The notes: a model not told the origin generated them from the sequence alone. Counted from the stretch's first letter, positions 19,251-30,126 are shown. The stretch is DNA of 64,000 bases from Chlorobium sp. (GCA_005843835.1 SZXZ01000087.1:1-64000), one strand, 5' to 3'. A program made the numbers and translations.

Positions 19251-20978
19251 TTACTTCTTCAAAAGCTTCTTGATTTTCTCTTTCATCTCCTGTGACTTTT
19301 GACTGTTACCGATTGCATCGTAGACCTGGCTGAGATGATCCATTATTTCAGTTTCAGTGGTATCTATTCCCAATGCTTTTTCAAGAATATCACGCGCTTT
19401 CTCATACTCTTTTAACTTGAACAAAACCCAACCCAGGGTGTCCAGATAACTTGCATTATCGGGTTCAGCAGTCACAGCTTTTAAGGCAAGATCTTTAGCT
19501 CTAATAAGTTCTTTTTCCTGTACAGAAAGAACATAGGCCAGATTGTTCATCATGAGATAATTTTTAGAGTCGGTTTGCAGAATCGTTTCGTAAAGATGAA
19601 TGCTTTTATCGGGAAAACCCAGTTTATCATAACATAAAGCAAGACTGGTTACAGCTTGCTCATAAAGCTGTTTGTCCTTTTTTGCAGTTTTCGGCCTCGC
19701 GACTGGCTCAAGAAGTAATACTGCCTGCTTTAGATTTCCCGCCTGAAATTGCACCTCGCCTTCTAATACCCTGAGCCTGAACATCAAACTTGGAAATCGA
19801 CTTTTTGCCTTAGAAACTGTTCTCTCTGCATGCAAATAATCCTTTTGCATAAGATATGCCGAAACAAGATTCTCCCACATTTCAACATTTTTCGGTTCAA
19901 GCTGAAGTGCTTTTTTAAAATCAGGTATTGCGTCAAGCCCTTTACCATGCAATATTTTTGCATTGCCTCGGAGGACATAGACCAAACTGTTGTTCTTATT
20001 TCGCCTGCCGATTTCATCTATCATGGTTATTGATGGTTGAACAAAAGAACTGTCGCGTACAGAACGCACAACAAACAGTTTTGCAAGTTCTATTTTCTGT
20101 TTGAAGCTTATCTGACTGGTATTGTTAAGGCGATTAAGATATTCTAGAAAAACAGATTGATTCTTTGACTGAACAGAAACCTCAAACACTCCAAGCCATG
20201 CAGGAATAAATCTTGGATTTTCATGCACTACCTCCCTGAATGTTTTGAATGCAAGATCGAAATCCCCGGCTTGTATATAAAGCTCCCCGAGAGTTAAACG
20301 AAGCTTGTCTTTTTCGTCTCCCTGTCGAATCAGCTCCATCACCCTCTTTATTGCATCCTTATAGTGAAGAAGTTTTATTTCCATGAGCAAGACCTGAGCC
20401 TGCGCTGTCTTGTCTTTAGGGTCAATTGAAAGGATGTCTTTAAATACAGCAAGAGCTTTTTCAGGCTGATCAGCCGCAAGATATTCGAGTGCAAGTGATG
20501 ATAAAGGTTCCACACTGCCAGGTTCAAGAGCAACAATCTGCCGATAAAGATCGCTCGCCCGAGTATAATCATGCATTTGATGTGCTAAACCAGCAAGAAC
20601 ACTCAAATAATATTTATTTCCTGGATTAAGCAGGACACTTTTTTCGCTGTATATACGGGCGGAATCGAGAACACCAAGACTTAGATATGCTTTGGAGAGG
20701 GCATAATGAATCGCAGCGTTTGAGGGCTCAACGGTAAGAAGTTTCAGATAACGATTGGCCGCACTGCGATAATTTCCCTGAGCGCTGAGAAGCGATGCTG
20801 CAACAAATTCCCGGGTAGATGCCTGGGCAAGGGAATCAGATTGCGAACTGCCAGAAAGTGCAGGACGGGATGAACAGGAAGAAAGGAGAATACAACAGGA
20901 AATTGCACAGAAAAGTGCATAAAAATAAATAATCAGCCGATACCGGTTTGCTGATAATTTACCGGTCTTCCTGAACAT
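19251..20978 (-). CDS. TPR-repeat lipoprotein
   Basis: Lipobox FCAISCCILLSSCSS, many tetratricopeptide repeats. Likely start 20978 (ORF extends to 21044). Confidence 0.88.
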   Translation of the reverse strand: MFRKTGKLSANRYRLIIYFYALFCAISCCILLSSCSSRPALSGSSQSDSLAQASTREFVAASLLSAQGNYRSAANRYLKLLTVEPSNAAIHYALSKAYLSLGVLDSARIYSEKSVLLNPGNKYYLSVLAGLAHQMHDYTRASDLYRQIVALEPGSVEPLSSLALEYLAADQPEKALAVFKDILSIDPKDKTAQAQVLLMEIKLLHYKDAIKRVMELIRQGDEKDKLRLTLGELYIQAGDFDLAFKTFREVVHENPRFIPAWLGVFEVSVQSKNQSVFLEYLNRLNNTSQISFKQKIELAKLFVVRSVRDSSFVQPSITMIDEIGRRNKNNSLVYVLRGNAKILHGKGLDAIPDFKKALQLEPKNVEMWENLVSAYLMQKDYLHAERTVSKAKSRFPSLMFRLRVLEGEVQFQAGNLKQAVLLLEPVARPKTAKKDKQLYEQAVTSLALCYDKLGFPDKSIHLYETILQTDSKNYLMMNNLAYVLSVQEKELIRAKDLALKAVTAEPDNASYLDTLGWVLFKLKEYEKARDILEKALGIDTTETEIMDHLSQVYDAIGNSQKSQEMKEKIKKLLKK

Positions 20979-21993
20979 CAAACAAGGGGTAATCATTGGC
21001 ATCACTGCTTGTAGAGAATCTGAGAAATGCGCGGCGTGTTGCAACTCGTCCCCTTGCTGTCCTTGTTAGATAACCGGCTTGAATAAGGTAGGGTTCGTAA
21101 ACCTCTTCAATGGTCTCCCTCTCTTCGCCAACGGATACTGCAAGTGAGGCAATACCAACAGGTCCTCCATTAAATTTATTCACAATGGTGTCCATGATTT
21201 TTTTATCCATATCATCCAATCCTTCCTCATCGATATCAAGACAGTCCAGGGTTTTCATTGCAATAACCCGGCTGATGAGCTCTACACCGTCAACCTGTGC
21301 AAAATCTCTTGCACGTCTGAGCAACCTGTTGGCAATACGGGGTGTTCCTCGTGAACGTCCTGCAATTTCCGATGCAGCTTTACCATCAATGCCAATACCC
21401 AGTATACCTGATGCACGGATAATAATCCCTTCAAGAATATCGGGTGTATAATAGTCAAAGCGGCTGTTGATGCCGAATCTGGCCCTGAGGGGCGATGTAA
21501 GAAGACCAGAACGTGTTGTGGCACCAACAAGGGTAAAAGGCTCTATGCGCAGTTGTACCGCTCTGGCAGATGGGCCACTGTCGAGCATGATATCTATACG
21601 AAAGTCTTCCATCGCTGAGTATAAATATTCCTCGACGGCTGGAGGCATGCGATGAATTTCGTCAATAAATAGAACATCTCCCTTTTTTAAACCAGTTAGC
21701 AGTCCAGCAAGATTTCCTGCTTTGTCCAGGAGAGGACCTGAGGTGGACTTTATACTGCTTCCCATTTCTGCTGCGATAATATAGGCAAGTGTTGTTTTTC
21801 CAAGCCCAGGAGGGCCGGACAACAAAACATGATCCAGAGCATCTCCACGCATTCTAGCTGCCGAAATAAATACTTTAAGATTATCAGTCAGCCGTTGCTG
21901 GCCAGCAAAATCTTCCATGCACAGAGGGCGAATCTGTTCCTCGATCCTGGTCTCAACAGCATCGGGTGGAGTATTAAGCAGTTCTATTCTCAA
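20959..21993 (-). CDS. ruvB: Holliday junction branch migration helicase RuvB
   Basis: VLLSGPPGLGKTTLAYIIAAEMG, LFIDEIHRM, LVGATTRSGLLTSPLRARFG. Confidence 0.98.
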   Translation of the reverse strand: MRIELLNTPPDAVETRIEEQIRPLCMEDFAGQQRLTDNLKVFISAARMRGDALDHVLLSGPPGLGKTTLAYIIAAEMGSSIKSTSGPLLDKAGNLAGLLTGLKKGDVLFIDEIHRMPPAVEEYLYSAMEDFRIDIMLDSGPSARAVQLRIEPFTLVGATTRSGLLTSPLRARFGINSRFDYYTPDILEGIIIRASGILGIGIDGKAASEIAGRSRGTPRIANRLLRRARDFAQVDGVELISRVIAMKTLDCLDIDEEGLDDMDKKIMDTIVNKFNGGPVGIASLAVSVGEERETIEEVYEPYLIQAGYLTRTARGRVATRRAFLRFSTSSDANDYPLFDVQEDR

Positions 21994-22026
21994 ACAGAAA
22001 TAATTACAGGTTGATAGTTATTGCAT

Positions 22027-22992
22027 TCAGAGTTTTATGCGCGGATCAGCAACGGCATAGAGAACGTCGGCAAAAAGATTACCAAGGACTATCAATGAGC
22101 CGGATATAAATGTATTAGCTATAATAAGCGGATAATCTCTTGCAAAAATTGCATCTACCGTCACTCTTCCCATACCTGGAAATGCAAATATCACCTCAAT
22201 AAATAACGCGCCGCTGAAAATAAAAGGTAATGAACTTCCCATAAGGGTAATCACTGGCAGAAGAGCGTTTCGAAGTGCATGCTTGAAAATAACTACATTT
22301 TCCGGCAATCCTTTCGCTCTTGCAGTGCGAATATAGTCCTGGCGGATAACTTCGAGCATGCTGCCCCTGACGTATCGGGCAATGCCTGCAGCTCCGTTAA
22401 TGCTGAGTACGGTAACCGGTAGAATAAGGTGCCAGAATCGGTCAAGCAAAAAACCCAATGGACCATAACTTTCTGCACCGATCTCATTAAGACCTGAAAC
22501 CGGAAAAACAGGAAACTTCAAGGCAAAAAGAATAATCATCATCAAGGCAAACCAGAACTCGGGCATCGAATAAAAAAACAGGGCAGTCACGGTCAGAAAT
22601 CTATCAAGAAAAGTGTTTTGCCGCACAGCAGAAATAATACCAATGAGAATGCCGATAGTAAAGTTTGCAATAAGGGTCAGACCTGCTATAGTCACTGTAA
22701 TCGGCAATGCTTCAGCAATAACATCAAATACAGGCTGTTGGGCTCGACTGAAACTTCGTCCAAAATCACCTTGCAGTACATTCGAAATCCATTTGAAATA
22801 CTGGATTGGTAAAGGGTCGTTAAGACCATATTGCGCCCTGATCTGCTCTGCTACGTTAGGGCTGATTCCCGGCTGTATAAAAAAAGCAGCAGGGTCACCG
22901 GGGGCAAGCCTGATAATAAAAAAAGTAAGGGTCAATACCCCAAATATCAACGGAATAGCTATCAAAAGCCGTTTAAGTATATATATCAGCAT
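22027..22992 (-). CDS. ABC transporter permease, peptide/nickel type (DppB/OppB-like)
   Basis: MLIYILKRLLIAIPLIFGVLTLTFFIIRLAPGDPA; YIRTARAKGLPENVVIFKHALRNALLPVIT. Confidence 0.93.
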   Translation of the reverse strand: MLIYILKRLLIAIPLIFGVLTLTFFIIRLAPGDPAAFFIQPGISPNVAEQIRAQYGLNDPLPIQYFKWISNVLQGDFGRSFSRAQQPVFDVIAEALPITVTIAGLTLIANFTIGILIGIISAVRQNTFLDRFLTVTALFFYSMPEFWFALMMIILFALKFPVFPVSGLNEIGAESYGPLGFLLDRFWHLILPVTVLSINGAAGIARYVRGSMLEVIRQDYIRTARAKGLPENVVIFKHALRNALLPVITLMGSSLPFIFSGALFIEVIFAFPGMGRVTVDAIFARDYPLIIANTFISGSLIVLGNLFADVLYAVADPRIKL

Positions 22993-22998
22993 AACCAG

Positions 22999-24801
22999 CT
23001 ATTGAGTAACATTTGCTGAAGGCCGCAACCTCCAATCATCAATATTGTAAAAAGTCCCTGAAATATTGAGATCCTCCCCCTCAATCCTTTTGCTGAATCC
23101 CTGCGTTTCCCTGATCCAGTAAAGAAAAGTGATCGGCTGATCCCTATGCAGTATTTCCTGATATTCAAGCCAGTATGGTTTAGCTCCGACTGGGTCCATT
23201 TTCAACTTGGCAAGCTCGCAAAGTTCGTCAATCCTTGGATTGCGGTAACCCGTAAAATTAAATCTGCTTTTTTTGAGATCAGAACCCCAAACATCCAGAG
23301 GATCGATTTCCAGACCTATAGACCAGCCTGCCATCCATGCATCAAGTTTTCGAGACTGAAGGTTCTCAAAAAAAACATTGGATTCCTGAACATCCAGCTT
23401 GCACTCAATGCCGATAGCTCGAAGGTTTTGTTGAATAATAACGCTCGCATAGTTTCTTCGCGCATTCCCCGAATTTGTATAGAGGGTAAAACTGAACCTC
23501 TTGCCGTTTTTTTGGAGAATACCGTCGGGACCTGGAAACCATCCATCGGCTTTAAGCAGGTTTGAAGCTTTTGCCGAATCGTAAGGATGTGGAACCATCC
23601 GGTTATTATACGCCCACTTGAGAGATGGAGATATATCGGTATTGCAAATCACACCATACTGTTTGAGATATCCGTCAATGATGGCTTCACGATCAATGGC
23701 ATGAGTAAGTGCAAGGCGGACTTGCGCTGAACCGAACAATGGGTGCGGCTTGAATTTACCGGTTCTCTGGTACTCTGCCTGATCAATATTTGACCAGCCA
23801 ACATAATCGTATACTCTCAGACCAACTGTTTTAATTTCAAGCTGATTATTTGCCTTTAAAAGAGCTGTGAAATCCTCAGGTTTAATGTTTTCGACAACAT
23901 CAACAGCACTTGTCTGAAGCTGCGTGAGCCTTACAGTATAATCAGGGACTACCTTAAAGGAAATAACGGAAATATTGCCGGGCTTAGGAAGATTGGATTT
24001 CCGGTTTGAAGCCAAAACTATTTCCTGCTGCTGCTGCCAGTTTCTCAGTTTGTAGGGTCCTGCACCGAGCGGATCAAGATTTAGCGGGGAATGACGAAAC
24101 TCGTCAGGTTTAACACCTTTCCACCTGTGAGCAGGAAGAGGGGTAAGCGAGGTATGAAAAAGAGCCAGATGTTCAGGAACCGGCTTGTAAAACCTGAAGA
24201 CAAGGGTTGTATCATCTGGCGTCTCTATTGCTTTATCGAAATCAACCCGACCCTTATCGGCACCAACCAATTCAGCAAGATACTGTTGCCGGGCACTTGC
24301 AATAACAGGATTCCCGTACAATTGGTAGGAAAACTTGAAGTCTGCTGATATAATTGGCTTACCGTCATCCCAGAATGCATCATGACGAAGAATGTAAGTA
24401 ATGGATTTATTATCGTCCGACATATGCCAGGTTCTGGCGAGAGCGGCTTTCGGAGTTTTTTTCCCCTGTCCAGATTGCAGTACCCTCAGTTTTTTTTCGA
24501 GGGCCATGTAATTCATGAGACCGGTGGTTGTATCAAACTCACTCTGCAGTAAGGAGGGATAAATAAGGCCGAATATATTGCTTGATGTTACGGTAGTACC
24601 GATAACCGGATTAAGATAATCTGCATCGCCAAGCATGGCAATAACAAGCGTGGAATCCATAGCTGATTGTCCTTTACCTGTCTTTGCCTTACTTGCATCA
24701 TGCTTACTACAGGAAGAAAGGACTACAATAATAAAAACAGCTATAAAGAACCCCGTTAATCGATATGCTGCAGCAAACCTGCAGGCACCTTTTTCAATCA
24801 T
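22999..24801 (-). CDS. ABC transporter substrate-binding protein, family 5 (lipoprotein)
   Basis: Lipobox VVLSSCSKHD; SBP_bac_5 features (WHMSDDNKSITYILRHDAFWDDGKPI, ALTHAIDREAIIDG). Confidence 0.9.
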   Translation of the reverse strand: MIEKGACRFAAAYRLTGFFIAVFIIVVLSSCSKHDASKAKTGKGQSAMDSTLVIAMLGDADYLNPVIGTTVTSSNIFGLIYPSLLQSEFDTTTGLMNYMALEKKLRVLQSGQGKKTPKAALARTWHMSDDNKSITYILRHDAFWDDGKPIISADFKFSYQLYGNPVIASARQQYLAELVGADKGRVDFDKAIETPDDTTLVFRFYKPVPEHLALFHTSLTPLPAHRWKGVKPDEFRHSPLNLDPLGAGPYKLRNWQQQQEIVLASNRKSNLPKPGNISVISFKVVPDYTVRLTQLQTSAVDVVENIKPEDFTALLKANNQLEIKTVGLRVYDYVGWSNIDQAEYQRTGKFKPHPLFGSAQVRLALTHAIDREAIIDGYLKQYGVICNTDISPSLKWAYNNRMVPHPYDSAKASNLLKADGWFPGPDGILQKNGKRFSFTLYTNSGNARRNYASVIIQQNLRAIGIECKLDVQESNVFFENLQSRKLDAWMAGWSIGLEIDPLDVWGSDLKKSRFNFTGYRNPRIDELCELAKLKMDPVGAKPYWLEYQEILHRDQPITFLYWIRETQGFSKRIEGEDLNISGTFYNIDDWRLRPSANVTQ

Positions 24802-25789
24802 TACTTTCTTCCTCTGTTTTACCACTGTTGATAACATTTTTGATTCGATCAGTCAGAGCTTCGGCTGCAACGTAATTGGAGTATCGTTTCAATAGAAAAT
24901 TAAGTGCAACCACCTCAATAATAACGGTAATATTTTTACCGGGGAATATAGGTAATTGTACAAGCGGAACTTCAACACCAAGAATCTTAATAAATTTGGT
25001 GTCTAACCCCAGCCGTTCATAGACCATTTCTTTATCCCATTCCAGCAGTTCCACAACAACCTGAACTTCCTTGACATCACGAATTGCACGGATACCAAAG
25101 TTTGCCCGTACATCAACTACACCAAGACCGCGAATTTCCATAAAATGGTCAATGATGTTATTTCTTTTGGCATTGAGCATCATTGATTCCCCTTTCCGAT
25201 GTATAACAACAACATCATCAGCCACAAGACCATGCCCCCTTTCAACCAGATCCAGCGCAATTTCTGACTTTCCAAGACCGCTTTTTCCGATAAGCAACAC
25301 CCCGACGCCATATACGTCAACCATTGAGCCGTGGTATTGCTGATAAAACGAAAACTGATCATCAAGAAAACCAGTAACAAAGTAAATGGTTTTGGTAGAA
25401 GAAAGGCGAGTAATAAATACAGGAATACCTGCATTGGTAGCCATATCGAGAAGAGACTGAGGGAGTTTATTACTGCTTGTCAGTATTATGCAAGGTATTT
25501 TAAATCGCACAAGATTTTCAAACACCCGATTTCTTTCTTGTTCTTCGAGATGATTTAGAAACCTTGTTTCTGTATTTCCAAGAATCTGTACTCGTTTGTA
25601 AGTAAAAAGATTTGTAAACCCGGCAAGGGCAAGTCCGGGCCGATGAAGATCACGTTCAAATATTCTCCGTTTCTGTTCGTCAACATTATTCAGACGCCGT
25701 AATTTGATATCGTGCATTTTGCCGATAGTATTAAAAAAATAGGCGACCGTAATTGATCGCTTCTTTAATCCCTTTTGGTCAAGGTTCAT
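24794..25789 (-). CDS. hprK: HPr kinase/phosphorylase
   Basis: GVLLIGKSGLGKSEIALDLVERGHGLVADDVV, MEIRGLGVVDVRANFGIRAI. Confidence 0.96.
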   Translation of the reverse strand: MNLDQKGLKKRSITVAYFFNTIGKMHDIKLRRLNNVDEQKRRIFERDLHRPGLALAGFTNLFTYKRVQILGNTETRFLNHLEEQERNRVFENLVRFKIPCIILTSSNKLPQSLLDMATNAGIPVFITRLSSTKTIYFVTGFLDDQFSFYQQYHGSMVDVYGVGVLLIGKSGLGKSEIALDLVERGHGLVADDVVVIHRKGESMMLNAKRNNIIDHFMEIRGLGVVDVRANFGIRAIRDVKEVQVVVELLEWDKEMVYERLGLDTKFIKILGVEVPLVQLPIFPGKNITVIIEVVALNFLLKRYSNYVAAEALTDRIKNVINSGKTEEESND

Positions 25790-25821
25790 GGTATCTGCTG
25801 TCGAAGTGTTAATAAACTTCA

Positions 25822-25863
25822 GAAAGCCTGCAAGGCCTAATTAATACTGCCTTGCAGGCTTTC
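25822..25863. terminator. strong stem-loop between hpf and hprK
   Basis: GAAAGCCTGCAAGGC / GCCTTGCAGGCTTTC 15-bp arms directly after the hpf stop; weak U tract. Confidence 0.5.
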
Positions 25864-25874
25864 ACAATTGCCAG

Positions 25875-26207
25875 TTATTGCAATTTCTCCTGCAATTTCT
25901 CCTTGTACTTTTGAAGCTGCCGACTCAATGCCGCAACGCAATTGTCGATAGTCTGTTCATAGGCCGCGCCCGCCTCCTTTGCAACAAGAACATTCTGAGG
26001 AACATGTACAGTTATTTCAGCAAGCTTATTTTTTTCAAAGTCATTTTTCTGGTGGTCAAGAATAATATGACAGCTGATAATACCGGAATAAACATTTACA
26101 AGGGAAAGTACTGCATTACGTGCATACTCTTCTATGTCGGTATGATTATTGGAGTGGCGCAGGGTGACCTTAACATTTACAGCATCATTATCGAGAGCTT
26201 TTGTCAT
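25875..26207 (-). CDS. hpf: ribosome hibernation promoting factor/RaiA family
   Basis: VKVTLRHSNNHTDIEEYARNAVLSLVNVYSGIISCHIILDHQKNDFEKNKLAEITVHVPQNVLVAKEAGAAYEQTIDNCVAALSRQLQKYKEK. Confidence 0.9.
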   Translation of the reverse strand: MTKALDNDAVNVKVTLRHSNNHTDIEEYARNAVLSLVNVYSGIISCHIILDHQKNDFEKNKLAEITVHVPQNVLVAKEAGAAYEQTIDNCVAALSRQLQKYKEKLQEKLQ

Positions 26208-26287
26208 AATAACCTCCGTTGAAATATGGTGAACGTAATGAAAGAACAGGACCACGGCAAATAAGTTATCCGAAGCCCGAGACAGAT

Positions 26288-27298
26288 TTATGCGTTAGGA
26301 TGCGCTTTCCTGTAAACATCTTTTAAGCGCTCGAAAGTAACGTGAGTATATATTTCAGTAGTTGACAGATTGCTGTGTCCAAGCATTTCACTGACACTAT
26401 TAAGATCAGCTCCACCGTTCAGCAGGTGTGTTGCAAAACTGTGGCGCAGTATATGTGGATTTTTCTGCTTTTGCTCAGTAACCGATCCAAGGTATTTTCT
26501 GGTCAATCTTTGAACAAGCATGGGATAAAGCTTTTTGCCCTTTCTGGTTACAAAAACATACTCTAATGCCCCCACTCCCGCACCAACACTTATTCTAAAG
26601 AAGTTTCTTCGTACTTCAAAATATTTTTTCAATGCTTCAACCGCAAGCATACCAACAGGAACAATTCTCTGCTTATTGCCTTTGCCTGTCAACTTCACAT
26701 ATCCATTGTCAAGATCCAGAAATTCCATAGTCAGACCAATCAACTCAGAAACGCGAAGGCCGCTACAGTAGAGAAGTTCCAAGATGCTTCTGTCACGCTG
26801 AACAAGAAAAGATTCAAGATGTACGTTTTGCTCCGGCTTGTGAAGCGCACTCACTTGACTAGGAATCACTTCATTAAACAGCTTTTCTGTCTGCTGTTCA
26901 GTTAAAAAACCTGGCACGCGCCGTGGAAATTTTGGTGTAGTAATATAGGAAAACACTGAGCTCTTTATCTGCCCTGCTTCCTGCAGATATCGGTAAAAGC
27001 TTTTGGCTGCTGCAAGCTTTCTGGCAATTGATCGTTGTTGAACCCCCCGATCTATTAATGATCCCATAAAAAGCCTCACATCAACAGATGTAACCCTCTC
27101 CGGATCAAACCTGTTAAAATCTGAAATCTCTAAATGTTTTTTAAGAAATGAAAAGAACTGAACAAGATCAGTTCTGTATGCAATAACGGTATTTGGTGAA
27201 AGGTTTTTACGACTTCTGAGTTTGTCTAAAAAATCACTGATTGGAAGAGAACCCTCCTGAAAAGGAGTGAGTGAAGGATGTTTTAAAGAAGCTTTCAT
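26288..27298 (-). CDS. tyrosine recombinase XerC/XerD
   Basis: [54 protein letters not shown]. Confidence 0.96.
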   Translation of the reverse strand: MKASLKHPSLTPFQEGSLPISDFLDKLRSRKNLSPNTVIAYRTDLVQFFSFLKKHLEISDFNRFDPERVTSVDVRLFMGSLIDRGVQQRSIARKLAAAKSFYRYLQEAGQIKSSVFSYITTPKFPRRVPGFLTEQQTEKLFNEVIPSQVSALHKPEQNVHLESFLVQRDRSILELLYCSGLRVSELIGLTMEFLDLDNGYVKLTGKGNKQRIVPVGMLAVEALKKYFEVRRNFFRISVGAGVGALEYVFVTRKGKKLYPMLVQRLTRKYLGSVTEQKQKNPHILRHSFATHLLNGGADLNSVSEMLGHSNLSTTEIYTHVTFERLKDVYRKAHPNA

Positions 27299-28164
27299 GT
27301 AAGTGTAACACAGACCAATTCCTGTTTATTTTTAAGGTAATACAAATTTTCACTCTGGATGAGAAAATTGTTCAGACTGGGTTTTTCGACACCTTCTTCA
27401 AGACACGTTGTGTAGATAAGGATATCCGATCTCCAGACTTTAAGATGAGAGTGCCATGAGCCCTTGCAATCAGCCTGTTCATGTAATACTGCAATAGTAA
27501 AGTGACCTTGAACAATACATTCACTATGAATATGCCTATCAATACCTGCTCTCTGTAAAGCTTCGCCTTGCTCATTTATCACTTCCGATACAAATACAGG
27601 AAGAATAACTTTTTGTCTCTTTTCTTCCGACTCAGCTTTTTGCCTCATAGCATGTATTGTTGGACTTTCGAGTCCGAGGTGACGAATGTCTTCGCCTGTA
27701 AGAGGATCAATAAGCAGATAATGACGTTCAGGAAATCCGCCAAAAGCAGAAAGACGGTACACAAGAAACTCATTATTGATATTATCTGAAAAAATAATAT
27801 CAGACCTTGACCAAACAACCTTGTCGCTTTTAAAATCAACTGCCCATATCCCCTTATGCTCCGGGCTCTCCAATTGATGGGTATAGCAATAAACCAGATT
27901 ACTGTGCGTTGTTTCGAGCCCGACAAACCATCCTTCGCCAGCAGGTACCTGGTGAGTATGATCCATCAACAGATAATCGTCACGATCAACCTTGCCAGTG
28001 ATTTTATCAATACTGAAAAAAAGTGCCCTGCGACTTAATACAAATCGCTTTTGACCAACAAGATTGCCACTATCAGTAAACATAAGCTGCCAGATAATCG
28101 CACTATCTCCTGCATTATATCGCCAGCGAATACAAAGCTCATTGGTGGAGCTATGACCTCTCAT
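27295..28164 (-). CDS. DUF4905-like protein
   Basis: [16 protein letters not shown]..., beta-rich; resembles DUF4905 proteins of Chlorobi/Bacteroidetes. ATGA-type overlap with xer gene. Confidence 0.75.
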   Translation of the reverse strand: MRGHSSTNELCIRWRYNAGDSAIIWQLMFTDSGNLVGQKRFVLSRRALFFSIDKITGKVDRDDYLLMDHTHQVPAGEGWFVGLETTHSNLVYCYTHQLESPEHKGIWAVDFKSDKVVWSRSDIIFSDNINNEFLVYRLSAFGGFPERHYLLIDPLTGEDIRHLGLESPTIHAMRQKAESEEKRQKVILPVFVSEVINEQGEALQRAGIDRHIHSECIVQGHFTIAVLHEQADCKGSWHSHLKVWRSDILIYTTCLEEGVEKPSLNNFLIQSENLYYLKNKQELVCVTLT

Positions 28165-28865
28165 GTATTGTTTATTTCCCTTGTCATTCTATAAATATTT
28201 ACCGTAACCTCTTTTGAGCCTGCAGAATATTTTCTTGGAAAGGAAGTTATTGAAAAATTATTTTCAGCTGAAAGTTCAAGAAATTGCTCGGCGAGGCGTC
28301 TTCGCGGGTCGGCAATATAAGCTGATCCACCGGGTTTAAGAAGTTTATCAATTGCTGTTACTATAGGAAGCAGATTAACCCTTTCATATAGCACATCAGC
28401 TGCAAATAAGAGATCAAACTGTTCACCGCACTTAACCATCCTCCAGTCGAGTTTTTCGATGTCTAGAGTTACCCCGTTTTTCAATGCATTATATCGTACA
28501 AAACGAAGGGCTTCCATCGAATAGTCTGTAGTCAGAACACTTGCACCTTTACTGGCTGCAACTGTTGACGCCATGCCCACTCCGGAGCCTATTTCTATGA
28601 CACGAAGACCATTAAGTACAAGTTCTTCAGCAATAAATGAAGAAAGAGTTATTGCTGAAGGCCAGATTTCCGCCCAGTAAGGCATCTGTTCATCCTTAAC
28701 AAAATCTTCGGGAGATATTCTATCAAGAAGAGCATAACTATCAATGACGCTCAAAAAACTGAACGGAAGCGTCCCGAAGGTATAGTGTGTTTCAGAAAGA
28801 TCATACTCTGCTGCCAGAGCTTTATAAAGCAACTGTAAATCCGAGTCTTCCCCATTACTGAACAT
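28161..28865 (-). CDS. class I SAM-dependent methyltransferase
   Basis: GLRVIEIGSGVGMASTVAASKGASVLTTDYSMEALRFVRYNALKNG, FAADVLYERVNL. Confidence 0.88.
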   Translation of the reverse strand: MFSNGEDSDLQLLYKALAAEYDLSETHYTFGTLPFSFLSVIDSYALLDRISPEDFVKDEQMPYWAEIWPSAITLSSFIAEELVLNGLRVIEIGSGVGMASTVAASKGASVLTTDYSMEALRFVRYNALKNGVTLDIEKLDWRMVKCGEQFDLLFAADVLYERVNLLPIVTAIDKLLKPGGSAYIADPRRRLAEQFLELSAENNFSITSFPRKYSAGSKEVTVNIYRMTREINNT

Positions 28866-29056
28866 ATGTATATTACCTGCCTTTTATTTCAAAAAGCGCG
28901 TGCTTATTTCTGCTGATTTGCATGCGGGAAGCACTTGTGATCAACAAAAAATCCTGTTAATCTACCAATAAATTGCCATGGATTTCTATTTTGCATCGAA
29001 AAGCACTCTCTTGCTCATAAATACCTTTTATAACACATCAATCAAAATGACAACCG

Positions 29057-29401
29057 ATGAAAAACGAAATCCTTGAGATTTTCGATAATACCTATCCCGA
29101 CAGGGACTATACTATCGAAATTATCAATCCGGAATTTACCTCTGTCTGTCCTAAAACTGGGCTACCGGATTTTGGAACCATAACGATACGCTATGTTCCA
29201 GATAAAAGCTGTGTAGAGCTTAAATCTCTGAAATATTATTTTCTCGAGTATCGCAATGCAGGAATTTTTTATGAAAACATCACTAATAAGATTCTTGACG
29301 ACCTTGTCAGCGTCCTTCAGCCAAGATCACTGAGTGTGATAACAGAATGGAAAGCAAGAGGCGGTATTACCGAAACTGTTACCGTACACTATAGCGTTTG
29401 A
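29057..29401 (+). CDS. queF: NADPH-dependent 7-cyano-7-deazaguanine reductase
   Basis: [53 protein letters not shown]. Confidence 0.96.
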   Translation: MKNEILEIFDNTYPDRDYTIEIINPEFTSVCPKTGLPDFGTITIRYVPDKSCVELKSLKYYFLEYRNAGIFYENITNKILDDLVSVLQPRSLSVITEWKARGGITETVTVHYSV

Positions 29402-29410
29402 CGATAGAAT

Positions 29411-29449
29411 AAAAAAAAGCCTCAGAGGATCTGTCAGAGGCTTTTTTTA
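29411..29449. terminator. bidirectional intrinsic terminator between queF and pscC
   Basis: AAAAAAAAGCCTC...GAGGCTTTTTTT between convergent genes. Confidence 0.8.
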
Positions 29450-29484
29450 TAAACAATTGAATACCCTGAAGGAATAAGCGGTTA

Positions 29485-30126
29485 TCAGAACTTATTCTCT
29501 AAGTATATAACAATGGATTTAGCTTCATCCGGCGTTATACCGGAACCTGCATTAGTCTGCATGCGATTTACAACAACATCGACTTTTCCTGTTTTCTTGT
29601 ACTTGGTTCTGAAGGCATCCTGAACAGATGAAAGAGTATGACATTTGTTGCAACGACCATCTGTGAGAGTTTTGGCTGCTGCAAAGTCAAACCCGGCAGG
29701 CACTGGTTTAGCCTTTATACCAGATGCTGGTTTTTCCAGGAAAGCAGTGAGTTCTTTGACGGAGCGGATGTATTTACCGTCAAGAGTAGTGGTGCGACCC
29801 GTAGTTGACAGTAAAATACCTGAAGGTCTTAGCCAAAGCAAAGCAAACATAACTGCGACAATGGCAATAATGCTGAGGGGAAAACTTAAAAACCACTTGT
29901 CGCTTATTCTTGATGACATTTTGCCTAGTCCCATAATTATGAGAGAGGCACAAAAGATCAAAGAAAACCAGCCCGCAAAGGAACGTAACGGAGTCAAGAT
30001 TACTGAAATGTTTTCAGCCGGCACCTTGTACCCGGTTAGAAAAGACAACCCGAAAAACAAAGCCCCCATTAAGACAGCCCCGCCTAATGCTACAGCAATA
30101 AGCTTACCATTTGATTTGTTGTCCAT
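29485..30126 (-). CDS. pscC: photosynthetic reaction centre cytochrome c-551 (PscC/cytochrome cz)
   Basis: Three TM segments followed by a mono-heme domain CNKCH; overall composition matches green sulfur bacterial PscC. Start ATG 30126. Confidence 0.88.
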   Translation of the reverse strand: MDNKSNGKLIAVALGGAVLMGALFFGLSFLTGYKVPAENISVILTPLRSFAGWFSLIFCASLIIMGLGKMSSRISDKWFLSFPLSIIAIVAVMFALLWLRPSGILLSTTGRTTTLDGKYIRSVKELTAFLEKPASGIKAKPVPAGFDFAAAKTLTDGRCNKCHTLSSVQDAFRTKYKKTGKVDVVVNRMQTNAGSGITPDEAKSIVIYLENKF

